Origin: Rhabdornis inornatus
Lineage: Eukaryota; Chordata; Aves; Passeriformes; Rhabdornithidae
DNA length: 64,000 bases
Assembly (NCBI GenBank): GCA_013397075.1
Contig: VWZS01002869.1
Location: forward strand, 2,074,739 to 2,138,738
Direction: 5' to 3'
Made by a program: the position numbers and the translations under genes. This document shows positions 27,701 to 37,700 of the stretch, piece by piece. Positions within the stretch are counted from its first letter, which is position 1. Each line of letters starts with the position of its first letter. The notes beneath the pieces were generated by a model. That model was not told where the DNA came from, made no database searches, and was given only the letters and a program-made list of their open reading frames with translations.

Positions 27701-30700
27701 ATTTTTAGTTTATCTTCAATAGATCACATACTTGATTCTAGCCAGTGCAGAAAAGGCACTTACATTTCCAATAGCCAGAAGAGCTTTGTCAAAGAAGAGT
27801 ATCATGCCAAAGAAGAGGAAAAACACTCCAAAGCCTGTTAGTCCCATTCCAATCTCTGAAAAAGAAGCAAATTTAGGCATGTAACAAAATATGGTACCTA
27901 GAAAAAGTTATGGACAAAATTTGGGGAAAAAATTAGAACATCCAATCTAAAGACATTTTAAATTTAGAAATTTCCCTGAGTGTACAAATATAAATCTTGT
28001 AGACATCAATTACTTCAACAGACAGATCTTTGGAAGCTGCTTATCAAAAAAGTCCATATTTGGAACTAGACACTGAAATTGAATGGAATCAAAAGCAATC
28101 ATGCATATATGGATACAGCAAAGTCATACATCCCTTTTGATTAATTGCTAGTATGGAGAAAAGGATTGTTTAGTAAAGAGATAATGAAACTCTGTTTTCC
28201 TGATTAGATCAGTTGGTCAGAACATGGTACAAATAACACCAAGGTTGTGTGTTTGATTCCCGTACGGGTCATTCAGTGAAGAGTGGATCCTCCTTGTGGA
28301 TCATTGAGTGGATCCTTGTGATCCTTCTCTTTCAACTCAGAATACTCTGGGATTTGCAGATCTTATCCCTTTATCTTTACCATAGTAATGCAAGTACCCT
28401 GGTCCTCTCCATCCTTCTGAGACCTCATGTTCCATCTCCCAAGACCTTGCATAGCAGTTCCACTCCCCTCAGTTTCCAGATGGAACACAACTTGGATGAA
28501 TCCTGCAGGAATTTTCAAAGTTACACATGTGCTGACAGCTATCAAACACTAGCCTGGGTCTCCAAAAAATTGCCAGTTTTCACAAAACTAGTAGATACTA
28601 AATATTGAGAGATTAATGTTCAATTATAATTTTCATGCTTCATATTTAATTTTTATTAATTAAATGATAGAACTACATTACACAGACACAATATCTCTAG
28701 GCTGCTAGTGTTGCACAGCAGTTTAATTTTATGAAAATTTTCATTTTATTATCTTAATTTGCAGATTTTTTTAAAATACCTTTTGTAGTTAATATATTTG
28801 CTTATATTATGGACTGGGCAGTGCTGGGTTAACAGTTGGACTCAATGCTCTTAAAGGTTTTTTCCCAATCTAAACAGTTCTATAAACTTTGAGTTCTGCA
28901 AAGGATGCTCAAGAAATACTGGGAAGCCAAGAGTAGGATGGAAAGTCTGTATGAAAAACCAGGCTAGAAATGTCAAGCTGTGATTAAAACTACCAATAGC
29001 ATCTAAAGTATCTTGAGGACTGCTCTTAGAAATACATCCTGCTTTTAATTTTAAGTCTCTAAAGCCTTCCTTTGACTCTCACACAGACTGGGAGAGAAAA
29101 ACCAGGACTGGCAACAACAGGGCTGCAAACACGTGCATTTATTATTGCTTTCCCTGTGACCACACAATTTAGAAACCTATATGACAAAAAAACAGCTTAG
29201 CAAAACCAGCCCTAATACTATAGACAGGTTGGCAGCCCGGTATGTGCCCAATATGTGTATATTGAAGTTCTAAGTAGTTTTGCATAGCCTGTCCTGAAAC
29301 AAACAAAAAACCACATCCACAATCACAGCCCTCACTGCTACTGTCGGCCAGATCTACCTAAATATATTTTAACTGCACTTTGTTGACGTAGTTGGTCATT
29401 TGCTGTTGCTTGATGAGCTTGGGAGTAAAGGAGGATAATTACGCTTGTTTTGGTAGTTATTGGAAATAAATTTCAAAACAGCTCAGAAATTTGTTACAGC
29501 AACGTTCCACACCCCAAACTTCTCTAACAGCTTGGCTTTCAGCAAGGCTGCAGAGTATATGCTATTAGAGCTGTAGTTCTGTAGTTTTGCCTGCCACTTT
29601 AAACTGTTACTATGAGCATTTTAACACCCAACGATTAAAAACACCAAGTAACTCAACACAATTTACTACAACCAGTCCCCCTGCTTGTTTACAATGAAAA
29701 ACAGAATTGCAAATTGTATTTCCAATGGATCTGCTGATTGAAGGCAATGTAACAATTGCAACTGCCCTTTTCTCCAGTACTCTCTACTTCAGAAGAGCAG
29801 AAACAGTCTGTATTCTGGAAGGAAAACACTTGGAGGGAGGACTCCAGAGGAATGACCAGCTGCCAGCAAGATAAATATGCAGTCATGGGAAGTGAGTATT
29901 CACTCCTCCCACAGACACAGCTCAAGGTACGGATCTGGCAAGGAGGCAGAGGCCAACTCCCAACAGCTGCAGCAATCAGCACTCTGACACTTCTCTAATC
30001 ACCCGAAATCACTTGTTTGTAATCACTTCTGCCACAATGGATTCTGATTCACTTCAGAAGTCACCCATATTCTCTGGTTAGTAGAAGGAAAAGGAAAAAA
30101 GAGAAGCGAACGTTGTACTCATTATCCCAAAATAACTGCTGGAAGAAGATGAATGGTTCAGGACTATTATCCTCTGGTGCTTATATCTCAGCAGAGGGTC
30201 TTACTGACCTGATTTATATCAGAGATTGTAAATATATTTAACTACTCTTCTTAAAGGAAGGACAAGAAAAAGTGCTGGCTTCTTGTATAAAATCTTTTCA
30301 AGAACAAACTATGAATATTTATAGAGGGAGCAAACTGTTTTTAAATGTTTTCTCCTGTGCCAGAAGAGCTTTCCCACATTAGTCAAATACAACATATCAA
30401 TGCCTAGAAATGCAGAAACACATACCAGCCAGGCTGTATTTATTCTGGATTATTATGATTTCCTGATACAAGGGAGAAAATCTTCATCAATGTTTCTCCA
30501 GAAATTCCACAAGATGTGAAAGAGTACTGCAGCACTCTCTCAAAACAGCTTAGTAGATATTAAGATTCAAAATTAAGATACATGACTTGTGAAAGATTAG
30601 GGCAGACAACGCACATCCCTTCTTTTATAGTGCATTATATAGCGCAAAATAAAATGGAATTGTGTGCTATAGGCTTTTAGAAGCCAAAAACTAATGCAGT

Positions 30701-33090
30701 TCATATTCAATGTATAACTATTATTTTGCTAGCAGTATGTTTTAGTATTGAAAATTTAATTTGGGAAAAGCTAAGTGCATTCTTTTACAATTACTGGTGG
30801 TTTATAACATCATTCAATGTAACACTTAAAATGATGTCCTAGACTATAGATGCAGAATTAACTTTCCAAACATCAACCGACACAGTGGTTCTCTCCAGGT
30901 ATTTATCACATTACTCCACCAGTGACTCTATGGCTAACTCTGTATTTTTCCAGATAGCAGTGAATTTTAAAATACCTGATGAACTATTTTCAGAATTTCA
31001 GAAAAACTGAAAAAAACCCCAAACCTTAAAACCCCTAAACATCAGAGTATTTTATTTAGTACTCTTGTCTCTGACAGTCAAAACCAACAGTCTTAGGACT
31101 GGAAAAAGCTGAAGGTCCCACATGAGGAACTAAGCAAAGAGAAACAGTGAGTCTCTTTCTGAAGAGATTTTTTTGTTGTTGTTGTTCAACGAATACTCCA
31201 GACAGGAAATTATGGGGAAAAGCAAAGCCCACAAAAGGGTTTAATCAATCAGAAATCTAAAAATTAACCCCAACGGTTAGTATTCATCCCAGTAACAGCA
31301 CAATATCTGAATATCTCAAGAAATCATTGACCTTGAATTCTGCTAAACTCTGCTGCCTGTCTTCATCCTTGATCTTAACTAGCTCTTCAATACCTCCATT
31401 TCCAGTATCCTGCTATCAAACTTAGCTATTTTAACTTTTTTTTTTCCTAAGTTTTTCACACCCTCCTTCATAACTGATGCTGTGGTGCTTATCAGGCAGA
31501 CTCAATTCCTTCTGTGGCAATCATACGAGAAATGCATCATACATGAGATGGTAATTTAAATCAAAGGCCTATCATTGTCCTTTACCTTGCAGCTTAAGCT
31601 GTTACCACACAATCACAATTGCTAGAGCTGGCAGGCTCCTCTGGAGATCACCCAGTCCAACCCCCCTGCCAAGGCAGGGTCACCTGCAACAGGTGACAAA
31701 GGAATGTGTCCAGGTGGATTTGGAATGTCTCCAAAGAGGGAGACTCCATGCCCTCCCTGGGCAGCTGTTCCAGGGCTCTGCCACCTTCAGCGTAAAGAAG
31801 TGCTTCCTCACGTTGAGATTAAACTCTTTGTGTTTTACTTCATAGCCATTGCTCCTTGTTCTGTTGCTGGGCACCACTGAAAAGTCTGGCACTGATTTCA
31901 GATATTTATATGCATTAATGAGATCCCCTCTCAGTCTTCTCCAGAATGAACAGGCCCAGCTTTCACAGTCCTTTCTCATTAGTGATGCTCCAGACCTCTC
32001 ATCATCTTCATTCCCCTCCGCAGGACCTTCTCCAGTATCTCCTTGTTTTCCTTGCCCTGAGGAGCGCAGAACTGGACACAGGACTCCAGATGTGGCCTCA
32101 CCAGGGCCGAGTAGAGGGGCAGGATCTCCTCCCTTGACCTGCTGGCCACACTTCTCAATGCACCCCAGGATACTGCTGGTCTTCCTGGCTGCCAGGACAC
32201 ACTTATGAACTCCTTTACTTTGATTTCTTTGATCTCTATTTCCAAGAACTTTAGTGGAAACAAAACTATGGTCACATACAAGTATTTTACTATTTTACTT
32301 TTTTCGACTTCAATGTCTTGTCCTCACCTTGAAGCCCCCTCAGTATCACCTGCAGACATTTGGTGTGGTACCAGCAAGAGCAGCACAGTAAGCTATTTAG
32401 ATAATTAAGTGGTTCCAGATCACGGAGGTCCACAGGGAGGTACACAAGAAGAGTGGAGCTAAGAGATACTTTGTTCACCCTTCAGCTTTCATTCACTCAT
32501 TCATAGTGATCTGTCAAAGTGTGACGGGTACAAACCCATAGAGGGGCTAGGTTAGGTAACAGAAGTAGTTTTTTCCTGTAAGGGTAGCCAGGCACTGGAA
32601 CAGGTTATCCAGAGAAGCTGTGGCTGTCCCATCCCTTTAAGTGTTCCAGGCCAGGCTGGATGGGGCGCTGAGCAGCCTGTGACAGTGAAAGGTGTCCCTG
32701 CCGATGGCGGGGGGTTGGAGTGAGATGATCTTTAAGGTCCCTTCTAACCCAAACCATTCTGTGATTCCGCCACGCCACACCACATCACACCACAGCCCAC
32801 TGAGCACTCCCAGCCCCCGACAAACACCGGCCACGCTGGTGACAGAGTCTCCTAACGGCGAGGGACCCTGCCGAGTGCTGCCCTGGCGCTCTCCATCCCA
32901 ACTCCCTTTCCGTGCTCCCCGCCAGCTGCCAGTACCGCCGCACCGAGTCCGCCGCGGCTTCGACTGCGGGGATGCGGCCGTCAGAGCTCCCCCTGCCCTG
33001 TCCGCCCCCACCCCGNAGGGGCGTCCCCTCCCCGCTTCCCCGCCGGGAGCGGCGGCGGCGCTTACTCTGCGTGTCAGACAGGGAGATCAT
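21703..33090 (-). CDS. GOLT1B: GOLT1B, vesicle transport protein GOT1B (5 coding exons, 138 aa)
   Basis: Small four-helix membrane protein of the GOT1 family, which acts in ER-to-Golgi and Golgi vesicle traffic (family knowledge). Coding exons, in transcript order: 33066-33090, 27764-27855, 25878-26056, 23088-23169, 21703-21741. All introns are GT-AG on the minus strand and the phases fit exactly (417 nt, 138 codons plus stop), the same length as the human protein. The product begins MISLSDTQKIGMG and ends KVGESNNMV, both nearly identical to human. Hydrophobic stretches lie near residues 10-30, 33-52, 67-88 and 92-112, separated by the basic loop RFFFQKHKMK. I chose the start because exon 1 is a tiny 25-nt coding piece inside the CpG island, followed by a GTAAG donor. 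The gene shares its 5' region head to head with RECQL. Identity is very secure. Confidence 0.97.
22715..22830 (+). repeat. Ancient MIR-like SINE fragment
   Basis: CATTGTACAGACAGGAGAAGAGGCCCAG, then CAAGATTCACCTATGTGGTCACCTAGGG, matches the MIR layout (a CATTTTACAGATGAGGAAACTGAGGC-like part followed by a TTGCCCAAGGTCACA-like part). It lies in the last intron of GOLT1B. Confidence 0.5.
24424..24480 (-). mobile_element. Short CR1 LINE 3'-end fragment
   Basis: CATAGAATCATCAAGGTTGG followed by TTTAAGATCATTCAGTCCAAACC is the reverse complement of the CR1 3' end. Only about 55 bp remain. It lies in GOLT1B intron 3. Confidence 0.8.
28199..28356 (+). mobile_element. tRNA-derived SINE of TguSINE1 type (tRNA-Ile head, CR1-like tail)
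   Basis: The head (about 28199-28270) has a degraded A box around AGATCAGTTGGTCAG and a B-box-like GTTTGATTCCCG followed by a CGTACGGG stem, as in tRNA-Ile. The tail (28271-28356) reads like the CR1 3' end (...CAACTCAGAATACTCTGGGATTTG), the signal used for CR1-driven retrotransposition. This head-plus-tail order is that of TguSINE1 from songbirds, as I remember it. The copy is diverged and has a duplicated GGATC...TTGTG segment in the tail. It lies in GOLT1B intron 1, opposite to that gene. Confidence 0.82.
28815..28886 (+). mobile_element. Short CR1 LINE 3'-end fragment
   Basis: GGGTTAACAGTTGGACTCAATG, then CTTAAAGGTTTTTTCCCAATC and CAGTTCTATAAA, is a decayed sense-strand CR1 3' end. It lies in GOLT1B intron 1. 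Confidence 0.7.
31620..32213 (-). mobile_element. CR1 LINE 3'-part fragment (about 590 bp)
   Basis: Plus strand is the reverse complement of CR1: CTCTGGAGATCACCCAGTCCAACC, GGGAGACTCCATGCCCTCCC, AAGAAGTGCTTCCTCACGTTG, ATGAGATCCCCTCTCAGTCTTC, GACTCCAGATGTGGCCTCACC and TGCTGGTCTTCCTGGCTGCC. This is the longest and best-kept CR1 piece in the window. The minus-strand frame 31979-32281 is a remnant of its ORF2 C-terminus (YSALVRPHLESCVQFCAP). Confidence 0.93.
32520..32768 (+). mobile_element. CR1 LINE 3'-end fragment close to the GOLT1B promoter
   Basis: Sense CR1 3' end: GGCACTGGAACAGGTTATCC, TGTCCCATCCCTTTAAGTG, GATCTTTAAGGTCCCTTCTAACCC and AACCATTCTGTGATTC. It ends about 300 bp from the GOLT1B first coding exon, opposite to that gene and inside its intron 1. 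Confidence 0.92.
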
Positions 33091-33370
33091 GGTGAAGCAG
33101 GAGCGGGATCAGGACGGGCGGGAGCGAGACCGGCGGCAGCCACGTCTTCCGGAAACACGCACCCCGCCGCATGAGAGGCGCCCGCCCATTGGTCGCGCTC
33201 GCCGCCAATCAGCAGCCGCCTTGTATCGCCGCGCGGGCGCGCTCCCCCGCCCACGGCCCTCGGCCGGCGCTGATTGGTGGAGAGGCGGTGCTCGCGCCGG
33301 GCCTCGCGCGCCAGTGGCTGCGGGCCGGTGGCGGAAGGGGCGGGTCCGGCGCCGGCGCGCGCGGCTCAGG
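33060..33370. promoter_or_regulatory. CpG-rich shared (bidirectional) promoter of GOLT1B and RECQL
   Basis: Very GC- and CpG-rich DNA lies between the GOLT1B start codon (33090, minus) and the probable RECQL first exon (donor at 33369, plus). It contains three CCAAT boxes: ATTGG at 33188-33192, CCAAT at 33205-33209 and ATTGG at 33273-33277, in both orientations, as expected of NF-Y sites. There is an ETS-type TTCCGGAA palindrome at 33147-33154. No TATA box is evident. Such a layout is typical of housekeeping head-to-head gene pairs. That both genes start here is inferred from exon positions. Confidence 0.8.
33300..33369 (+). other. RECQL: Probable non-coding first exon of RECQL
   Basis: The GC-rich sequence ends in CTCAG followed by a GTGGGAG donor at 33370. 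The first coding exon at 34702 has a good acceptor but no upstream coding frame, so a 5' UTR exon is needed. This is the best-placed donor just right of the CCAAT cluster. The 5' boundary is a guess. Confidence 0.45.
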
Positions 33371-33591
33371 TGGGAGCGGGGTTGCGGGGCGGTAGCGGTG
33401 AGGGATAAGGGATAAGGGGAAGGGATTAAGGTAAAGGATATAAGATAAACGATACGGAAGCGTGGCCGGCACTAACCCTTGGGGCAGCTGTGGGAGCTAT
33501 CGGCCCGAGCCAGGGCTGAGCCCGCCGCACGGGAGGAGGTGGCGGCAATGAGGGGCTGTGGCGTCCTGCTTGCCCTGGCAGCCTCTATCCC

Positions 33592-33680
33592 TTCATCCAT
33601 CCATCCATCCCACTCCATTCTGCATCCGCCGAGCAGGGGCTTCCGTGCCTGCCCGCCCATCCATCCGTCCATCTATCCTG
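33592..33680 (+). repeat. (ATCC)n simple repeats in RECQL intron 1
   Basis: Two short clusters of CATCC units, at about 33594-33610 and 33656-33675, with imperfect CATCC-like words between. They lie shortly after the shared promoter. Confidence 0.8.
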
Positions 33681-33842
33681 CCCCGTGCTGCAGCCCTACC
33701 GAGTAGGTGCTTCCGGCCTGGCAAGCACCGTGCTCTCAGCTGGCGTGTGGGTGAGAAATGATGAGAATATTCCACTATATATGTTCACTATATATATTTG
33801 TATACCTGTTCACTATAATATTCATGCGATATGCGTGTGAAT

Positions 33843-33935
33843 ATTCCCACGTTGGAGTAGGTTGCCCAGGGATGTGGTGGAGTTGCTGTCCCTGGAGGTG
33901 ATTAAGAGGCCTCTGGATCTGGGCCTGGGTGATGG
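33843..33935 (+). mobile_element. Short CR1 LINE fragment
   Basis: GTAGGTTGCCCAGGGATGTGG, GGAGTTGCTGTCCCTGGAGG, then GATCTGGGCCTGGGTGATGG matches a sense CR1 3'-part. It lies in RECQL intron 1. Confidence 0.8.
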
Positions 33936-34755
33936 GGAAGTGTTTTCTTCATACATCATTTTAAATATATATTTCCCTCTCCACTTTCAGGCGCAGGGAA
34001 GATCTTTGTAATGGTGGAATCAGCTGATAGTGAGGAGCTGCTGAATTTATTCCCTTTCACCTTCCATTGGACTTTGCTTCCACCTATGTAATAAATAGTT
34101 AGATTACAATAACAGAAAAGATCACATTTCTTTAGTTTGGTGTTGTTAACATGTAATATGACAAAGACTGTTGTTCAAAAAATGAGCCAATAAATAAAAT
34201 TCCATGTTAATTTCACTGATGATCTATTCAAAATTGATCCCCTTTCTCTAAACCAAACCACATTTTCACTTCCTCCTAACAGATCCTCTAAGTGTTATGG
34301 TGGCTGCCTTTCTGAGGGATACAATATAATGTGTTCAGGCTTTTCTGTAGAATAATCTTTCAAGAGATCAAAAATGATAATGGGCACTTGGTGAATGACT
34401 GGTCTACGTTAGAACATTCCTCTTGCAGGAAATGTGTGACTTGGTTAAAATTCACTTGGATTCATTTAGAAGCCTCGTGGGCTGTGCCCTTGGGAATTGG
34501 TTGTGAGTTTGTGTTTATCCATTTTGCAGAAGAGAAAAAGCAGTTGTCATCTAGTGGGACTTCTTTATGTAAACAAATTAAATTAACTGTTACATTAAGA
34601 GCTCTGGTAACAAAGAATCTCTTGTAGTAAATTTGTTCTAAGTTGAGAAGGTTTACTTGTATAATATATTTTAAAATGTATTTATTTCATTTTCTTTTCA
34701 GTGACAGTTGCTTGGTTAAATAAGATCTAAAGATAACGTTCTTTAATCTCCAAAG

Positions 34756-37700
34756 ATGACAGCTGTTGCAGGTAATCCATAATTAATATTCCATATGTTC
34801 ATATTGCTGTCTCTTAGTTAACAAGACACAATTCACCTGATGTTATGGATTATTATTTATATGAATTTAATGTATGCAGGAAAGAGTTTGTGGAGCCTGT
34901 GCTATTATACTTAAGATTTGAAGAAAAAGATTAATTTACTGGATAACTTTATTTCTTAGGTAAAACTAAAACAAAATGCCGCATCCCTGGAAGTGTTCAA
35001 GGCATGGTTGCATGGGGCTCTGAGCAACCAAGTCCAGTGGCAGGGGAGTTGGAATGAGATGAGCTTTAAGGTCCCTTCCAACCCAAGCTATTTTATGATG
35101 AAAATCAAGTTTGTCAAGAAAATTGCTTGGTTTTCAATATTTTGAAAATGTGCTTCGTATTTTAAGATATTCTTAACTCTTTTCTGTGGAGTAGCAAGTG
35201 GGCATTTAGGATGTCAACTGTCACCATTTTGTGTTCTTTTAAATTAAGATTTTTTTCCATATCACACATTTTTGTTACCACAACCATATTATCATATCTG
35301 CTGTGCATGGGCCAAAATCTCTTGGATTTTCTGGGTTTGGGGGAGGAAGTAATTTCTTCTTATGTTTTTCTGACCTGGCTCTGGAATAGTGATACATGCA
35401 GGTGTATGTGTTAATTATTCTTTTAAACTCCAGGGATTGGATTCTAGAACACACTCTGCAATTCACACACATGCATATTGGGATGGAAAGAGGCAAATTC
35501 CTGCCAAAGATCTGTTTGTGTAACACAAGCTTTTGGGGAGCATTTGCTTCACTTCTGTCACATGTGCAGGGTGGCTTGTGTTTGTAAAAGCATTTTTCCT
35601 CTATATCCAAACCTTGTTGTTCAGCAGATCCTCTTGTTCTGTGTAGGAGGGATATCTCAATGCATGAAACATAGCTTTTTGCTAACAGCCCTATTTTCAA
35701 CTCCAGAATTTAACTTGCTGAGGTTAATATTGCTTCTCACATGTAAATAAATGCTTTCTGTTAACAACTTGACCATGTTATGCTTGTGTTGGGATTTGCT
35801 GGAGTACAGTTAATAGAGTTAAAGCTGGCTATATGACTGTAGCCTCTATTGTGCCTTCTCATTGCTTTTCCCTGCAGTGCTTGAGGAGGTGCTGGTGTCA
35901 ATTGAGAATGAGCTGCAAGCAGTGGAGATGCAGATACAGGAACTTGTGGATAAGCAGCAGGAACTCCTTCAAAAGAAGATGAGAATAAAGAATCTGATAA
36001 AACAGTCCTCAGGAGACTTGGAGGCAGGTGGAAGTAAAGACACTGAAACCTCAGCTGAGGAATGGAACAAAACAGGTTTGCAGAGTGAAATTCTAATATT
36101 TTAACAGAAAGGTGTACTGATTCAATAGGGGAAAATGCACTTATACAGAGTTCGGATAATGCTATTGTACTATTTAATTTTCATCATCTAGCTGACATGC
36201 CAGGGTGATGGGGTAATGTTTGTATTTGTCTCATTGGACATTCCTAAGCACTAATCTTGAGTTGTTCTGGGCAGAATTATCTGTTCTGTCAGAATGGTCT
36301 GTTATAACTACTTTAATCCTTAGCTTGTTGCAAAATCACAATTTGATCTGATTTGCTCTTAGAATTCCAGAGTAAATTTTTATTGCAATACTTGTATACT
36401 AAATGCTTAAATTATATTGCAATATTTATCCTTGTTTGTGTTCTAAAACAAATTGCTCTGGATTTTCTCAGGATTTGATAATGACAATTTTGCACTGAGA
36501 GTTGTTTCTTGCTAGTTTTGTGTTTCTTCTTGCTTGAGTGTGTAGGACGTTGGTAGTGTTTGTGATGAGTTATGTAGCCTCACTGTCTTACCAAATTAAT
36601 GCAAATTAGATAGATGCTGACTGCAAAAGTTAACCTACAATACATTATTATTGTAGAATTAGTGCAAGTGGCAAGTGTCTTGTGGTGGTGTGAGGGCTGC
36701 TGTTTTTAAAGTTAAACATTTCCTGAAGACCTGAATGGAACCTGGTGGTTCTTGGCCATGTTATGCCTTGCCAGATTTGTCTCCAATATTTTGATTTTTT
36801 TTTCTCCTTTTTAATTTAATTTTCAATTTGTAAATGCCTATATCTATTGTATATATATGCTTTTTCAGCTTTTTTAGAAAAGAAATTAGTGTAGTTGAAT
36901 CCATATTTATCTGTGTTTGAGGAGTGTTATGCGTATGTAAGAATACTGATAGTTTATCATTGCAAATTATGCTATTGAACAAATAATTTGATTTGCGTAG
37001 TTCTATGCTTAATTCTCACCTCTTGTGATTTGAAAATTAATGTCTTTGCAATCAGATGCTGTGTATGTATTAAACAAGAGCAGCACCTAAATTAGTTCGC
37101 AGTATAAAGTTCATGGACGTCAGTGGGAGGCTTTTCTTGGTTTCAGAGAGCCTTGGATTTTAACTGTGCTCTTTGTAAATTTCTTTGCAATGTCACCTCA
37201 AGTCCCAAAGTTAATTCTTACGTTGCATGTGCTGTAATGTGGAGCTCCCGCAGTTTTTCTGTGTTTTAACAGTGCCAAAAATACACATCAAGAAGCATAA
37301 TTTAAGTTTTTACAGTATTACATCTTTTAAAAATGCAGTCTTTAGCTCTTTTACAAGCATGTTTATGTAGTGATTTTGGGGAGGATTAAACAACCTTTCC
37401 CCTTCTTTTTTTTCCTAATAAATGCTTGTTATTGATGGAATATAAGGAAAATTTTTATCCCTACTTCTTTATGCTATTTGTAATTGCTGCACTTGTATGA
37501 GGGAAGCATTTGAGTAACTATTGTAGGGCTCAGTGTGAGGTTTTTTTTATTTTCAGGGTGGGATTCTAATTTCTAGTTATTTTGGACTAATGAGTTAACA
37601 TGATTGTTAACACTCCAAAGTTCACCTGGTTTGAGTTTTTCACATTAGTTCACATCCATGTGCAATGAGAGTTTTGGTGTGGACATGAACTGTGTTTACA

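Noticed and set aside
28199..28270. Possible tRNA gene
   Set aside because: The B box is degraded, the cloverleaf cannot be drawn cleanly and the sequence runs straight into a CR1-like tail, so it is a SINE head and not a tRNA gene.
32692..33415. Long plus-strand frames across the GOLT1B/RECQL promoter
   Set aside because: They read through a CR1 end, the N base and CpG-island DNA, and cross GOLT1B exon 1 in antisense. They are chance frames.
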